From Egicoccus halophilus (GTDB taxonomy: Bacteria; Actinomycetota; Nitriliruptoria; Nitriliruptorales; Nitriliruptoraceae), in the NCBI RefSeq assembly GCF_004300825.1, contig NZ_CP036250.1:3916162-3980161 (forward strand): DNA of 64,000 bases, read 5' to 3'. Positions 34,809 to 42,540 of this stretch are shown here, piece by piece. The translations under genes and the position numbers were made by a program. Below the pieces are notes generated by a model, which had not been told where the DNA came from, searched no databases, and was given only the letters and a program-made list of their open reading frames with translations. Each line of letters opens with the position of its first letter. The first letter of the stretch is position 1.

Positions 34809-35936
34809 ATGCGACTGGTCGACCTCCGCGCCGGCGGGCGTGTGCCCACCCCCGCGGTCGAGGTGCGCGCGTCCAGCGGCGCCGAGCTGTTGCGCTGCGC
34901 GGGCGTGCTCATCACCGACGACCCCGACGCGTTCGACGTCGGACCCGAGCGCATCGCCGCCGTCCGGGCGCGTACGCCCGACGACCTGCTCGACGAACTG
35001 CGGGCGCTCTCGGGCGACCGTGGCGACAAGGCGCTGCTGCTGCTCGCCGAGGCGGGCGCCGTCGTGCCGGCCCCGGGCACGGTCCAGCAGATCCGCGAGG
35101 CGCTGCACGACGATCCGATGCTGCCGTGGCGGCTGCTGGCGGCCAACCTCGTGTTCTCCGACCACTACCACGACGGCCCGAACCCGGTCGAGCTCGTGCA
35201 ACGGGTGCTGGACGGCGACGAGGACGCCCTCGAGGCGCTGCGCGCGATGGATGCCGCCGGACAATGCCCCGCCGAGCTCGAGGTGCTGCTGCGGACCAGC
35301 CCGGCCGACTACCGCGACCGGCTCGTCGCCGCCATCGACCGGTTCGAGTCCGAGGTGTTCCGCGACCTGCAGGACGAGGCGATGGGCGCCATCGAACGTG
35401 ACGTGCTGCACCGCCGGCGCCAGCTCGACGACGAGGTCCCGCCCGCCGAGGTCGTTCTCGAGGCCACCAACGGCTACGAGCTGCCCGAGGACGACCGCAC
35501 GCTGCGGCGGGTGGTGCTGCTGCCGAGCTTCTGGTTCCGACCGTGGCTGATCCTCGGCCGCCTCGACGAGGTCGAGGTCCTGTCCACCCCGGTGGCCGAC
35601 CAGTTCGTCGCGCTGCCCAGCGAGGCACCGCCGCCGAGCCTGGTGAAGCTGGCCAAGGCACTGGGTGACGAGGGCCGTCTTCGGCTGCTGCGCCGCATGA
35701 GCGGTGGGCCGATCATGCTGGCCGACGCCATGGAGGAGCTCGAGGTCGCCAAGGCCACCGCACACCACCATCTCGCGCTGCTGCGCCAGGCCGGACTGGT
35801 CAGCCTGCGCGAGGAGGGACGACGGACCCAGTACGGCCTGCGGGGCGACCCGGCCGACACCGCCGCCGAGGCCCTGGCGCGCTACCTGCGCGCCCCCGGC
35901 TGGCGCGACGGGGACACGGCCGTGGACGGCGGCTGA
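34809..35936 (+). CDS. Two-domain ArsR-type winged-helix regulator
   Basis: 375 residues, much longer than a plain ArsR repressor (~100). The C-terminal ~80 residues are a winged helix: SLVKLAKALGDEGRLRLLRRM, then ELEVAKATAHHHLALLRQAGLV as the recognition helix, and REEGRRTQYGL as the wing. The N-terminal ~280 residues are helical and charged, of the kind seen in 'DUF5937/ArsR-like' actinobacterial regulators; no metal-binding cysteines are evident. The ATG follows a GAGAG element, and a -10-like TACGCT lies about 40 bases upstream. The ligand is unknown. Confidence 0.78.
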   Translation: MRLVDLRAGGRVPTPAVEVRASSGAELLRCAGVLITDDPDAFDVGPERIAAVRARTPDDLLDELRALSGDRGDKALLLLAEAGAVVPAPGTVQQIREALHDDPMLPWRLLAANLVFSDHYHDGPNPVELVQRVLDGDEDALEALRAMDAAGQCPAELEVLLRTSPADYRDRLVAAIDRFESEVFRDLQDEAMGAIERDVLHRRRQLDDEVPPAEVVLEATNGYELPEDDRTLRRVVLLPSFWFRPWLILGRLDEVEVLSTPVADQFVALPSEAPPPSLVKLAKALGDEGRLRLLRRMSGGPIMLADAMEELEVAKATAHHHLALLRQAGLVSLREEGRRTQYGLRGDPADTAAEALARYLRAPGWRDGDTAVDGG

Positions 35937-35950
35937 CGTCGTTCCCCGTC

Positions 35951-35968
35951 CCGCCCGGCGGCGGGCGG
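35951..35968. terminator. Bidirectional hairpin
   Basis: CCGCCCG-GCGG-CGGGCGG, a perfect 7-bp stem, lies in the 40-base gap between the ends of the convergent regulator and antiporter genes. Confidence 0.6.
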
Positions 35969-35976
35969 TGCACCGC

Positions 35977-36996
35977 TCACACGACGAGCGCGATCGCGCC
36001 GACGTAGAGCAGCAGGACGACGACCGACTCGACGCCGATGTTGCCCACGCCGTGGCGTTCGCGACGCAACAGCCCGAGGGTGATCACGGCGGTCGCCACC
36101 AGCGCCAGCGCGGTCACCAGCGGCGCGCTGCTCCCGACCGCCGCGTACACCGATCCGTCGCGGTAGGCGATGTCGGCGACGACGACGAGCAGCGTGTCGA
36201 AGGTGTTGCCGCCGATCACGTTGCCGACCGCCAGGGTCAACGCACCGGCACGGATCGCCGCGATGGACACCACCAGTTCCGCCAGCGACGAGCCCACACC
36301 GGTCAGGAACACCCCGACGGCCGCCTCGTTCCAACCGGCCTGCGACACCAGCGACTCGCCGGCCACCGCCAGGGTGATGCCGGCGCCGGCCAGCACCGCC
36401 GCGAGGCCGGCGAAGGCGCCCCACAGGCGCGCGGGGGCCCCGTCGTCGGACACCGGTTCGTCGGGGACGTCGAGCGTCGTCTCCTCGGTCTCGACCGCCC
36501 GCCACATCGGCGCCTGCGAGGTCTCGGTGACCAGCCGCAGCCCGTAGCCGTACACCACCAACAGGACCAGCGACCCCGGGTGCACCCCGAGCACGGCGCC
36601 CTCCGGGGCGGTGAACAGCACCATCACGCCCCCGAGCAGGGTGATCAGCAACGTGCCCTGCACGAGGTTGGGCAGCGACGCGGCGGCGTGCTCGAGGTTG
36701 GCCCGCCGGTAGGTCAGGTCGGCGATCGCCAGGAACGCGGTCTGCCCGAGCACCCCGCCCAGCGCGTTGCCGACCGCGAGCTCCGCGAACCCGCGGACGG
36801 CCGGCAGGGCGGTGGCGAGGATGTCGGGCAGCGAGGTCGCCGCGCCCACCAGCACCGCTCCGACGAACGCCTCGCCGAGGCCGGTGACGTCGGCGAGACG
36901 ATCGGCGACCCGCACCATCCGCGGTCCGGCCAGCGCGATGGCGCCCGCGGCGAGCGCGAGCGCGAGCAACGCCACGGGAAGGGAAAGGATGGGCAT
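35977..36996 (-). CDS. CaCA-family sodium/calcium-type antiporter
   Basis: 339 residues, about 10 membrane segments in two halves, each with a Na_Ca_ex alpha-repeat: GAVLVGAATSLPDILATALP in the first and TGVGSSLAELVVSIAAI in the second, followed by GNALGGVLGQ and GNVIGGNTFD. An acidic cytoplasmic loop (EETTLDVPDEPVSDDG) joins the halves. It would exchange Na+ or H+ for Ca2+ or a related cation. The second half keeps the Glu of the alpha-repeat, while the first has Asp, which is unusual but seen in some homologues. ATG 36996; monocistronic. Confidence 0.85.
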   Translation of the reverse strand: MPILSLPVALLALALAAGAIALAGPRMVRVADRLADVTGLGEAFVGAVLVGAATSLPDILATALPAVRGFAELAVGNALGGVLGQTAFLAIADLTYRRANLEHAAASLPNLVQGTLLITLLGGVMVLFTAPEGAVLGVHPGSLVLLVVYGYGLRLVTETSQAPMWRAVETEETTLDVPDEPVSDDGAPARLWGAFAGLAAVLAGAGITLAVAGESLVSQAGWNEAAVGVFLTGVGSSLAELVVSIAAIRAGALTLAVGNVIGGNTFDTLLVVVADIAYRDGSVYAAVGSSAPLVTALALVATAVITLGLLRRERHGVGNIGVESVVVLLLYVGAIALVV

Positions 36997-37068
36997 GGCC
37001 GCGGACCCTAGGCCAGCGCCGACCTCCCGCCGGCGGCCCCGCCCGTCCGCCCGGCAGGGACGTCCGCC

Positions 37069-37074
37069 TAGACT
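37069..37074 (+). promoter_or_regulatory. Putative -10 element for tRNA-Sec
   Basis: TAGACT fits TANNNT and lies 30 bases before the tRNA 5' end. A small hairpin (CCCCTGG-CTG-CCAGGGG, about 37085-37101) falls in the expected 5' leader. No clear -35. Confidence 0.4.
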
Positions 37075-37104
37075 GCCGTCCGTACCCCTGGCTGCCAGGG
37101 GTGG

Positions 37105-37199
37105 GGAGGCGTCCGGACGCCTGGTGGGTCCCGCGGCCTTCAACGCCGACGAGAGGGCGCTCGGCGCCCTCTGGCGGGTTCGATTCCCGTCCGCCTCCG
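37105..37199 (+). tRNA. selC: tRNA-Sec (anticodon UCA)
   Basis: 95 bases with the distinctive features of selenocysteine tRNA. The acceptor (GGAGGCG/CGCCTCC, 7 bp) stacks on a 6-bp T stem (GGCGGG/CCCGTC, one G-U) to give the 13-bp helix typical of bacterial tRNA-Sec. The D stem has six pairs (37115-37121 with 37126-37131, one bulged G) and a four-base loop TGGT. The anticodon loop is CTTCAAC with TCA at 37140-37142, reading UGA. The extra arm is long: AGAGGGCGC-TCG-GCGCCCTCT, 9 bp. The T loop is TTCGATT, the discriminator is G and CCA is not encoded. It acts with SelA, SelB and SelD to insert selenocysteine; none of those genes is in this window. Confidence 0.95.
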
Positions 37200-37298
37200 C
37201 GACGCGGTCGGCCGCCGCGGACGCGAGGTCCGCGGCGGCCGACGGGCGACGGCGGGCGACGGGCGACGGCGGGCGACGGCGCACGGCCAGGTCGCCGG

Positions 37299-38144
37299 TC
37301 AGACCCCGAGGTCGCGGTGCCGGTAGCGGACCAGCCCGGCGAGCGCCGCCACCACGGCCAGTGCGGCGAGCAGGGACAGACCCACGCCGTCGAAGCCCTC
37401 GACGAGCGGGTCCTCGCCGAGGTACCACGACCACGGCGAGACGGCGGTCAGCCAGCCGAGCCCGTCCACCATCGGGCCGATCGCGTCGGCGACGAAGGCG
37501 AGCACGGCGACCCCGGCCGCGGTGCCGAGGGCGATCCCGCGTCGGCCGGTCGCGGCACCGACGGCGACGGCGAGCGTCCCCAGCGCGAGGCCGAGCAGGA
37601 GCAGTCCGACCGAGCCGGCGAGGACGTTGACCGTCGCCAACTCCATGTCGAGCACGGCGATCAGCCCGACGGTGGTCGCGAACACCACCGCGGCGAGCAG
37701 CAGCACGCCGAGCCACAGGGCGGCCAGCCGTTCGAGGTAGACCTGCGTCCGGCTGACCGGCGAGGTCAGCTCGAGCTCGAGCGTGCCGTCCTCCTCCGCA
37801 CCGGCCAGCGTGCGGGCCCCCCAGCCGATGGCGAAGACCAGCAACAGGGCCGGACCGAGGATGCCGAACACGGTCGAGCCCAGGTAGCCGCCGGAGGTGC
37901 CGATCTGGTCGTAGCCGAGCGCGCTGACGAGTCCCTCGGGCAGGTTCTCGACGAACACGTCGAGGTCGGCGCCCTCGCCCATGGCGGGATAGAAGCTGAC
38001 GTAGACGGCCGTGATCGCGGCCAGGGCCACCGACCACAGCAGCAGCGAGCGTCGCCGGTCGCGCAGCACGCCGCGCAGGACGGCGAGCGGCGGCGCGGTG
38101 TCCGTGGCGTCGGCACCGGTCCGGGGCAGGGTGTCAGCGGCCAT
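37299..38144 (-). CDS. ABC-2 type exporter permease
   Basis: 281 residues with six membrane segments and the ABC2_membrane pattern: LLLWSVALAAITAVYVSFYP early, GARTLAGAEEDGTLELELTSPVSR between segments 2 and 3. It pairs with the ATPase immediately upstream, whose last 11 bases it overlaps. The exported substrate is unknown; the linked TetR regulator suggests drug, lipid or metabolite efflux. Confidence 0.87.
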   Translation of the reverse strand: MAADTLPRTGADATDTAPPLAVLRGVLRDRRRSLLLWSVALAAITAVYVSFYPAMGEGADLDVFVENLPEGLVSALGYDQIGTSGGYLGSTVFGILGPALLLVFAIGWGARTLAGAEEDGTLELELTSPVSRTQVYLERLAALWLGVLLLAAVVFATTVGLIAVLDMELATVNVLAGSVGLLLLGLALGTLAVAVGAATGRRGIALGTAAGVAVLAFVADAIGPMVDGLGWLTAVSPWSWYLGEDPLVEGFDGVGLSLLAALAVVAALAGLVRYRHRDLGV

Positions 38145-39099
38145 GGGCGGCCACCTCCTCGCGCTCGGCCACCGGGTCGACCGGCAGCCGGTAGAAGTCG
38201 AGGAACAGGTCCTCGAGCTCGCGGTCCTGGGCGGACCACCCGCGCACGTGGTGGCGGGCGGCCACCTTCAGCAGGGCGTCGGGCTCGCCGCGCAGCAGGC
38301 AGGTCAGCTGCCCGCCGTCGAGACGGACGTCCTCGACGCCGGGCAGGCCGTGGAACTCCTCGACGGCGACGTGGTCACCGAAGTGCAGCACCACCTGCTG
38401 GCCGGCGTGGTGGCGCAGGGTGCCCACGTCGTCGGTGTCGACGATCTCGCCGGCCCGGATGATGGCGACCCGGCCGGCGACGTCCTCGACCTCCGAGAGC
38501 ACGTGCGAGGACATCAGCACGGTGGCGCCGCGGTCGCGGGCCTCGCGCACCAGGTCGAGGAACTCGCGCTGGAGCAGCGGGTCGAGGCCGCTGGTCGGTT
38601 CGTCGAGGATCAGCAGCTCGGGCGCGTGCACGAAGGCCTGGATCACGCCGATCTTCTGCTTGTTGCCCTTCGACAGGCCACGGATCGGCCGGTCGAGGTC
38701 GAGCCCGAACCGCTCGGCGAGCGGCGCGATCGCGTCGCGGCCGGCGCCGCCACGCAGGCTGACGAGGTAGGCGAGCTCCTCCCCGGCGGTGCGCTGCCCC
38801 GCCATCGTCAGCTCGCCCGGGAGGTAGCCGATGCGGGCGCGCAGGGACGGGCCGGCCGTGGCCGGCGTCCGGCCGAGCACCTCGACGCGTCCGGCGGTGG
38901 GGCGCAGCAGGTCGAGCAGGATGCGGATGGTGGTCGACTTCCCGGCACCGTTGGGGCCGAGGAACCCGAACACCTCGCCGCGTCGCACCTCCAGGTCCAC
39001 GCCCTGCAGGGCCCGGAACGGCGCCGTGCGCTTCCAGGGCGGACCGCTGCCGGCGTAGTCCTTCACCAGACGCTCTGCGCGGATCGCCACGTCGGTCAT
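38134..39099 (-). CDS. ABC exporter ATP-binding protein
   Basis: 321 residues. Walker A GPNGAGKST, signature LSKGNKQKIG (a KGN variant of the usual SGGQ, as in many ABC-2 exporters), Walker B LLILDEPTSGLD and switch His in MSSHVLSE. The C-terminal ~90 residues form the extra domain common to ABC-2 drug-exporter ATPases. The ATG overlaps the stop of the TetR gene (ATGA), and the permease overlaps its 3' end, so the three genes are one operon, tetR-ATPase-permease. Confidence 0.9.
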   Translation of the reverse strand: MTDVAIRAERLVKDYAGSGPPWKRTAPFRALQGVDLEVRRGEVFGFLGPNGAGKSTTIRILLDLLRPTAGRVEVLGRTPATAGPSLRARIGYLPGELTMAGQRTAGEELAYLVSLRGGAGRDAIAPLAERFGLDLDRPIRGLSKGNKQKIGVIQAFVHAPELLILDEPTSGLDPLLQREFLDLVREARDRGATVLMSSHVLSEVEDVAGRVAIIRAGEIVDTDDVGTLRHHAGQQVVLHFGDHVAVEEFHGLPGVEDVRLDGGQLTCLLRGEPDALLKVAARHHVRGWSAQDRELEDLFLDFYRLPVDPVAEREEVAAHGR

Positions 39100-39770
39100 G
39101 ATCCGTCCTCCCGGGCAGGGTGTGACATCGACGCCTGGATGGCGTCGTAGGCCTGGCGCGTCAGCAGGCCCTCGCCGAACAGCTCGAGGGCCGGCAGGAA
39201 GTAGTCGGTCGCGGCCTGCGGGTCGCCGAGCAGGTCGACGTCGAGCAGCCGCCGGGTGTGCTCGTGCAGGACCAGCGCACCGAGGGACCACAGGGTGAGC
39301 ACGGCGGCGCGGCCGTAGGGGTGGTCGCTCGGGGTGAGCATCCCGGCGTCCACCCCGGTCTGCAGGTAGCCGACCGCGTCGGCGACCATCTCGTCGATCA
39401 GTTCCGCGACGTGCGGGGAACCGTCGACGAGCGTGCGCGCGAGGTAGGGCAGCAGCGGCGGCCCCTCGCGGTAGACGCGGAAGGCGGCGAGCGGGTCGAG
39501 GCTCGGGCCCTCGGCCATCGCCGTGACCTTCTGCTCGCGAACCAGGGCGGCGACGTGCTGGTCGCACGCGACCCGCAGGGCGTCCTTCGAGCCGAAGTGG
39601 TGGATCACCAGCGCCGGCGACACCCGGGCCGCCTTGGCGATGGCCCGCACCGAGGTCGCGGCGACACCCGACTCGGCGAAGCAGCGGATGGCCGTGTCCC
39701 GGATCCGCGCCCGCGCCGTGCGGTCGGCATCCGTCTCGCCCGTCGGCGGGCCCGCCTCGACTGAACTCAT
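39096..39770 (-). CDS. TetR-family transcriptional regulator
   Basis: 224 residues. The N-terminal helix-turn-helix is clear: RIRDTAIRCFAESGVAATSV then RAIAKAARVSPALVIHHFGSKDAL. The C-terminal ligand domain ends with FGEGLLTRQAYDAIQASM, a form common in regulators paired with ABC-2 efflux pumps. It is the first gene of the efflux operon. Its start codon lies inside a palindrome and only about eight bases from a -10 element, so it is probably autoregulated and made from a leaderless message. Confidence 0.9.
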   Translation of the reverse strand: MSSVEAGPPTGETDADRTARARIRDTAIRCFAESGVAATSVRAIAKAARVSPALVIHHFGSKDALRVACDQHVAALVREQKVTAMAEGPSLDPLAAFRVYREGPPLLPYLARTLVDGSPHVAELIDEMVADAVGYLQTGVDAGMLTPSDHPYGRAAVLTLWSLGALVLHEHTRRLLDVDLLGDPQAATDYFLPALELFGEGLLTRQAYDAIQASMSHPAREDGS

Positions 39771-39806
39771 GTTCAGTACGCTAAACACATGTTCAGTTGT
39801 CGTCAA
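39760..39806 (-). promoter_or_regulatory. Promoter and operator of the TetR-ABC operon
   Basis: On the minus strand TTGACG (39806-39801), a 17-base spacer and TAGCGT (39783-39778) form a near-consensus SigA promoter. Transcription would begin at or beside the ATG at 39770. A palindrome ACTGAAC-TCAT-GTTCAGT covers 39760-39777, including the start codon, and ACTGAACATG is repeated 20 bases upstream inside the spacer. These are likely binding sites for the TetR product. Confidence 0.65.
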
Positions 39807-39913
39807 GAGCGACGCGGACGTACGGCCGAAGCGGCCGTCGGCGGTGACCAGTCCGGCCCCACGCTCCGGCCAGCTCCCCCCGCAACCCCCACGAGGAACC
39901 GCGGCGATCCGAT

Positions 39914-40903
39914 CTAGAGCACGGCGTCGACGGCGGCGGCGACGAAGACGACCGCCACGTAGATCGTCGAGTAGTGGAACAGCTTCATGGCGTCGCCGAT
40001 GGTGCGGGTGCGGCGCAGGCGGTGGGCGAGCACGAGCCAGCCGGCGGTCATACCGAGCGCGACGACGGCGAACATCCACCCGAGACCGGCACCGACGACG
40101 GTGAGCAGCACGATCGACAGCAGCAGGTAGCTGTAGAGCAGGATGTGACGGGTGGCCTCGTCGTTGCCGTGGACGACGGTGAGCATCGGCAGCCCGGCGC
40201 GGGCGTAGTCCTCGCGGTACTTCATCGCCAGGGCCCAGAAGTGCGGCGGCTGCCACCAGAACATCAGGGCGAACAGCAGCCAGGGGGTCGGGTCGGCAAG
40301 GGTCGCGCCCGGCACGGCCACCCAGCCGGTGAGCACGGGCACGCAGCCGGCGGCGCCGCCGATGACGACGGCCTGACTGGTGCGCCGCTTGAGCCCGAGG
40401 GTGTAGACGAACACGTAGAACAGGATCGCGGAGGTGGCCAGCAGCGCGGCGGTGAGATTGACGAACCCCCACAGCCACGCGAAGCCGGCCACGCCGAGCA
40501 CCAGCCCGAGCCGCAGCGCGTGCCCCTGGGGCACCTCGTCGGTGGCGGTGGGGCGCGCCGAGGTGCGCGCCATGATCCGGTCGATGTCGCGGTCGATCTC
40601 GTTGTTGAGCGCGTTGGCGCTGCCGGCCGACATCGTTCCGCCGAGCACGGTCGCGATCACGAGCCAGGTACCCGGCCAGCCGCGCGCGGCGACCACCATG
40701 GACGGCACGGTGGTGACCAGCAGCAGTTCGATGATGCGCGGCTTGGTGACCAGCAGGTAGCGACGCAGGGTCGCCCGCCGGGACTCGTAGCGTCCGGCCG
40801 TGTGCATCGGACCGACCGCTGCCGCGCGAGGTTCGTCCCCAGCGGCCGTTGCGTCGCCGGTACCGGGGGTGACGCCGCCCCGGCCGGAGGCGGTGGAGCT
40901 CAC
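39914..40903 (-). CDS. ctaB: Protohaem IX farnesyltransferase (haem O synthase)
   Basis: 329 residues, a UbiA-fold enzyme with about nine membrane segments that adds a farnesyl group to haem B to make haem O for the oxidase. The first Asp-rich motif is NALNNEIDRDIDRIMART, and the second half has KYREDYARAGLPML and the WWQPPHFWALA segment specific to COX10/CtaB. The start is GTG 40903 with GGAGGG six bases upstream. It overlaps the small membrane gene upstream and lies close to divergent ctaA, as in many actinobacteria. Confidence 0.95.
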   Translation of the reverse strand: MSSTASGRGGVTPGTGDATAAGDEPRAAAVGPMHTAGRYESRRATLRRYLLVTKPRIIELLLVTTVPSMVVAARGWPGTWLVIATVLGGTMSAGSANALNNEIDRDIDRIMARTSARPTATDEVPQGHALRLGLVLGVAGFAWLWGFVNLTAALLATSAILFYVFVYTLGLKRRTSQAVVIGGAAGCVPVLTGWVAVPGATLADPTPWLLFALMFWWQPPHFWALAMKYREDYARAGLPMLTVVHGNDEATRHILLYSYLLLSIVLLTVVGAGLGWMFAVVALGMTAGWLVLAHRLRRTRTIGDAMKLFHYSTIYVAVVFVAAAVDAVL

Positions 40904-41196
40904 GGTCGCCCTCCGGGCGCCCGCGCCTCGCGCCACATGCGCACCCCCAGCACGGCGAGCACGACGCCGGCACCGATGGCGGCGGCGTACAGCACGGCGT
41001 GGACGGCCACGAACGCGGCCGAGAAGTCCCCGGCGTCCCGGACGAGGTTGTTGATGCGGGTGCCCCACAGCCAGAACTGGAACAGCGCCAGCACGAGCAG
41101 GATGACGGCGCGGCGGCGGTGGACGGCGACGGGTGTGGCGACCACGGTGTCGGCGCCAGCGGCGACGTTCCGCGAGGAAGGGGCGGAGGTCGACAC
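40900..41196 (-). CDS. Small two-helix membrane protein upstream of ctaB
   Basis: 98 residues. Two membrane helices, AVILLVLALFQFWLWGTRI and FVAVHAVLYAAAIGAGVVLAVLG, joined by NNLVRDAGDFSAA. The stop overlaps the ctaB GTG start (GTGA), so it is translated with ctaB and probably relates to haem or oxidase assembly. No family recognised. Confidence 0.6.
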   Translation of the reverse strand: MSTSAPSSRNVAAGADTVVATPVAVHRRRAVILLVLALFQFWLWGTRINNLVRDAGDFSAAFVAVHAVLYAAAIGAGVVLAVLGVRMWREARAPGGRP

Positions 41197-41293
41197 GATG
41201 CGGTCCGTTGACGGCGCGGAGGGGGCCGACCCCAGGGTATTCGTAGTTCCGGTCCTGCGGCGACCCGGGGGTCTGGAGGCGCGCTGGCAGGGG

Positions 41294-41299
41294 TACCCT
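41294..41299 (+). promoter_or_regulatory. Putative -10 element, leaderless ctaA
   Basis: TACCCT ends six bases before the ATG at 41306, which has no Shine-Dalgarno sequence. This suggests a leaderless ctaA message. No clear -35. Confidence 0.4.
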
Positions 41300-41305
41300 C
41301 GGCGC

Positions 41306-42274
41306 ATGGCGACCTCCCCTGCCCCGGCCTCGCTGCGTCTGCTGCGCCGCTTCACGTTGGCCGCGTTGGTGACCAACATCGGCATCGTCTTCACCGGCGG
41401 CGTGGTCCGGGTCACCGGGTCCGGTCTCGGCTGTCCGACCTGGCCCGCCTGCGACGGCCGACAGCTGGTACCGACGCCCGGCGGCGACCACGCCGGCTGG
41501 CAGACGGCGATCGAGTTCGGCAACCGGCTGCTGACCTTCGTGGTGCTCGCCGCCGCCATCGCCGTGTTCGTGCAGTTGCGGCGGACCGGACCGCATCCGC
41601 GACCGATCCGGCTGCTCGGCTGGGCCCTGCCGCTGGGTGTCCTCGCCCAGGCGGTGATGGGGGGCATCACGGTGCTGCTGCGCCTGACGCCGTGGACGGT
41701 CGCGGCCCACTTCCTGTTGTCGATGGTGCTCATCGCGGTGGCCGTGGCGTTGCACGAGTACGTGCGCCCGCCGGCCCGGGATCCCGCCGACCGGGTGCCC
41801 GCTTCGAGCGGGATCCGCTGGGCCACCACCGTCCTGCTCGTCGTGGCCGCCGTCGTCCTGGTGCTCGGGACGATCGTGACCGGCGCCGGCCCGCACGCCG
41901 GTGACCCGGAGGTCCCGCGCCTGGGGGTCGACATCCGGTTCGTGGCGATCGCCCACGCCGACGCCGTGTGGCTGCTGCTGGGGCTGACGGTCGCGCTGGT
42001 CGCGGTGACCTGGCGAAGCGGGCCGCCCCGACTGCGGTCGATGTTGCGGGTGCTGCTCGGCCTGGAGCTGCTGCAGGGCACCATCGGCTACACGCAGTAC
42101 GCCCTGGGGATCCCCGAGGGGCTGGTCTCGCTGCACATTCTCGGGGCCGCGCTGGTGTGGGCCGCCGCAGTGTCGTGCTGGGCGCGGGCGCGTCCACTGC
42201 CGGACCTGCCCGGCGACCCGGCCGACACGGAGGCCTCCCGGCCGCCGCTGGCGCGCGACGTCTCGACGGCATGA
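41306..42274 (+). CDS. ctaA: Haem A synthase (COX15/CtaA)
   Basis: 322 residues, eight membrane segments. CtaA oxidises the haem O methyl group to formyl, giving haem A. The N-terminal TGGVVRVTGSGLGCPTWPAC is the conserved COX15 opening, with a further Cys-free loop; haem-ligand histidines fall in AAHFLLSM, ALHEYVR, IAHADAVW and SLHILGA. Together with the divergent ctaB it supplies haem A to the oxidase at 44-49 kb. The next small ORF overlaps its stop codon. Confidence 0.93.
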   Translation: MATSPAPASLRLLRRFTLAALVTNIGIVFTGGVVRVTGSGLGCPTWPACDGRQLVPTPGGDHAGWQTAIEFGNRLLTFVVLAAAIAVFVQLRRTGPHPRPIRLLGWALPLGVLAQAVMGGITVLLRLTPWTVAAHFLLSMVLIAVAVALHEYVRPPARDPADRVPASSGIRWATTVLLVVAAVVLVLGTIVTGAGPHAGDPEVPRLGVDIRFVAIAHADAVWLLLGLTVALVAVTWRSGPPRLRSMLRVLLGLELLQGTIGYTQYALGIPEGLVSLHILGAALVWAAAVSCWARARPLPDLPGDPADTEASRPPLARDVSTA

Positions 42275-42516
42275 GCACGCCGGGGCCGGGGACCGGCCCT
42301 GTTCGGCTGTTCGTGCTGGGCGACTCCACCGCCGACGTCGACGAGCGCGGGCCGCGGCTGCCCGTTCCGGCGCACCTGTACCCCAACGTCGCGGCGTCGG
42401 ACCTCGAGGTGGCGTCGGGGCGGCCCCACCCACCTGATGCGCCCCGGCCCCACCCACCTGGTGCGCCCCGGCCCCACCCACCTGGTCCGCCCCGGGAGCG
42501 GGCCCGAACCCCCTGA
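42271..42516 (+). CDS. Small Pro/His-repeat ORF overlapping ctaA
   Basis: 81 residues. The ATG overlaps the ctaA stop (ATGA). The first ~45 residues (VRLFVLGDSTADVDERG, LPVPAHLYPNVAAS) look like ordinary protein, and the last ~30 are a HPPGAPRP repeat coded by a 24-bp tandem repeat. No family recognised. It may be a real coupled gene or a chance extension. Confidence 0.35.
   Translation: MSTPGPGTGPVRLFVLGDSTADVDERGPRLPVPAHLYPNVAASDLEVASGRPHPPDAPRPHPPGAPRPHPPGPPRERARTP
42421..42492. repeat. 24-bp tandem repeat
   Basis: Three copies of CGGCCCCACCCACCTGRTGC plus GCCC, differing at one or two positions. In frame within the small ORF downstream of ctaA. Confidence 0.92.
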
Positions 42517-42540
42517 ACCCGACCGACGGAAGACACCCAG

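Noticed and set aside
37101..38462. Plus-strand open frame covering the tRNA-Sec and the ABC permease
   Set aside because: The tRNA fold and the opposite-strand permease explain the sequence; the translated product is Arg/Gln/His-rich and family-free.
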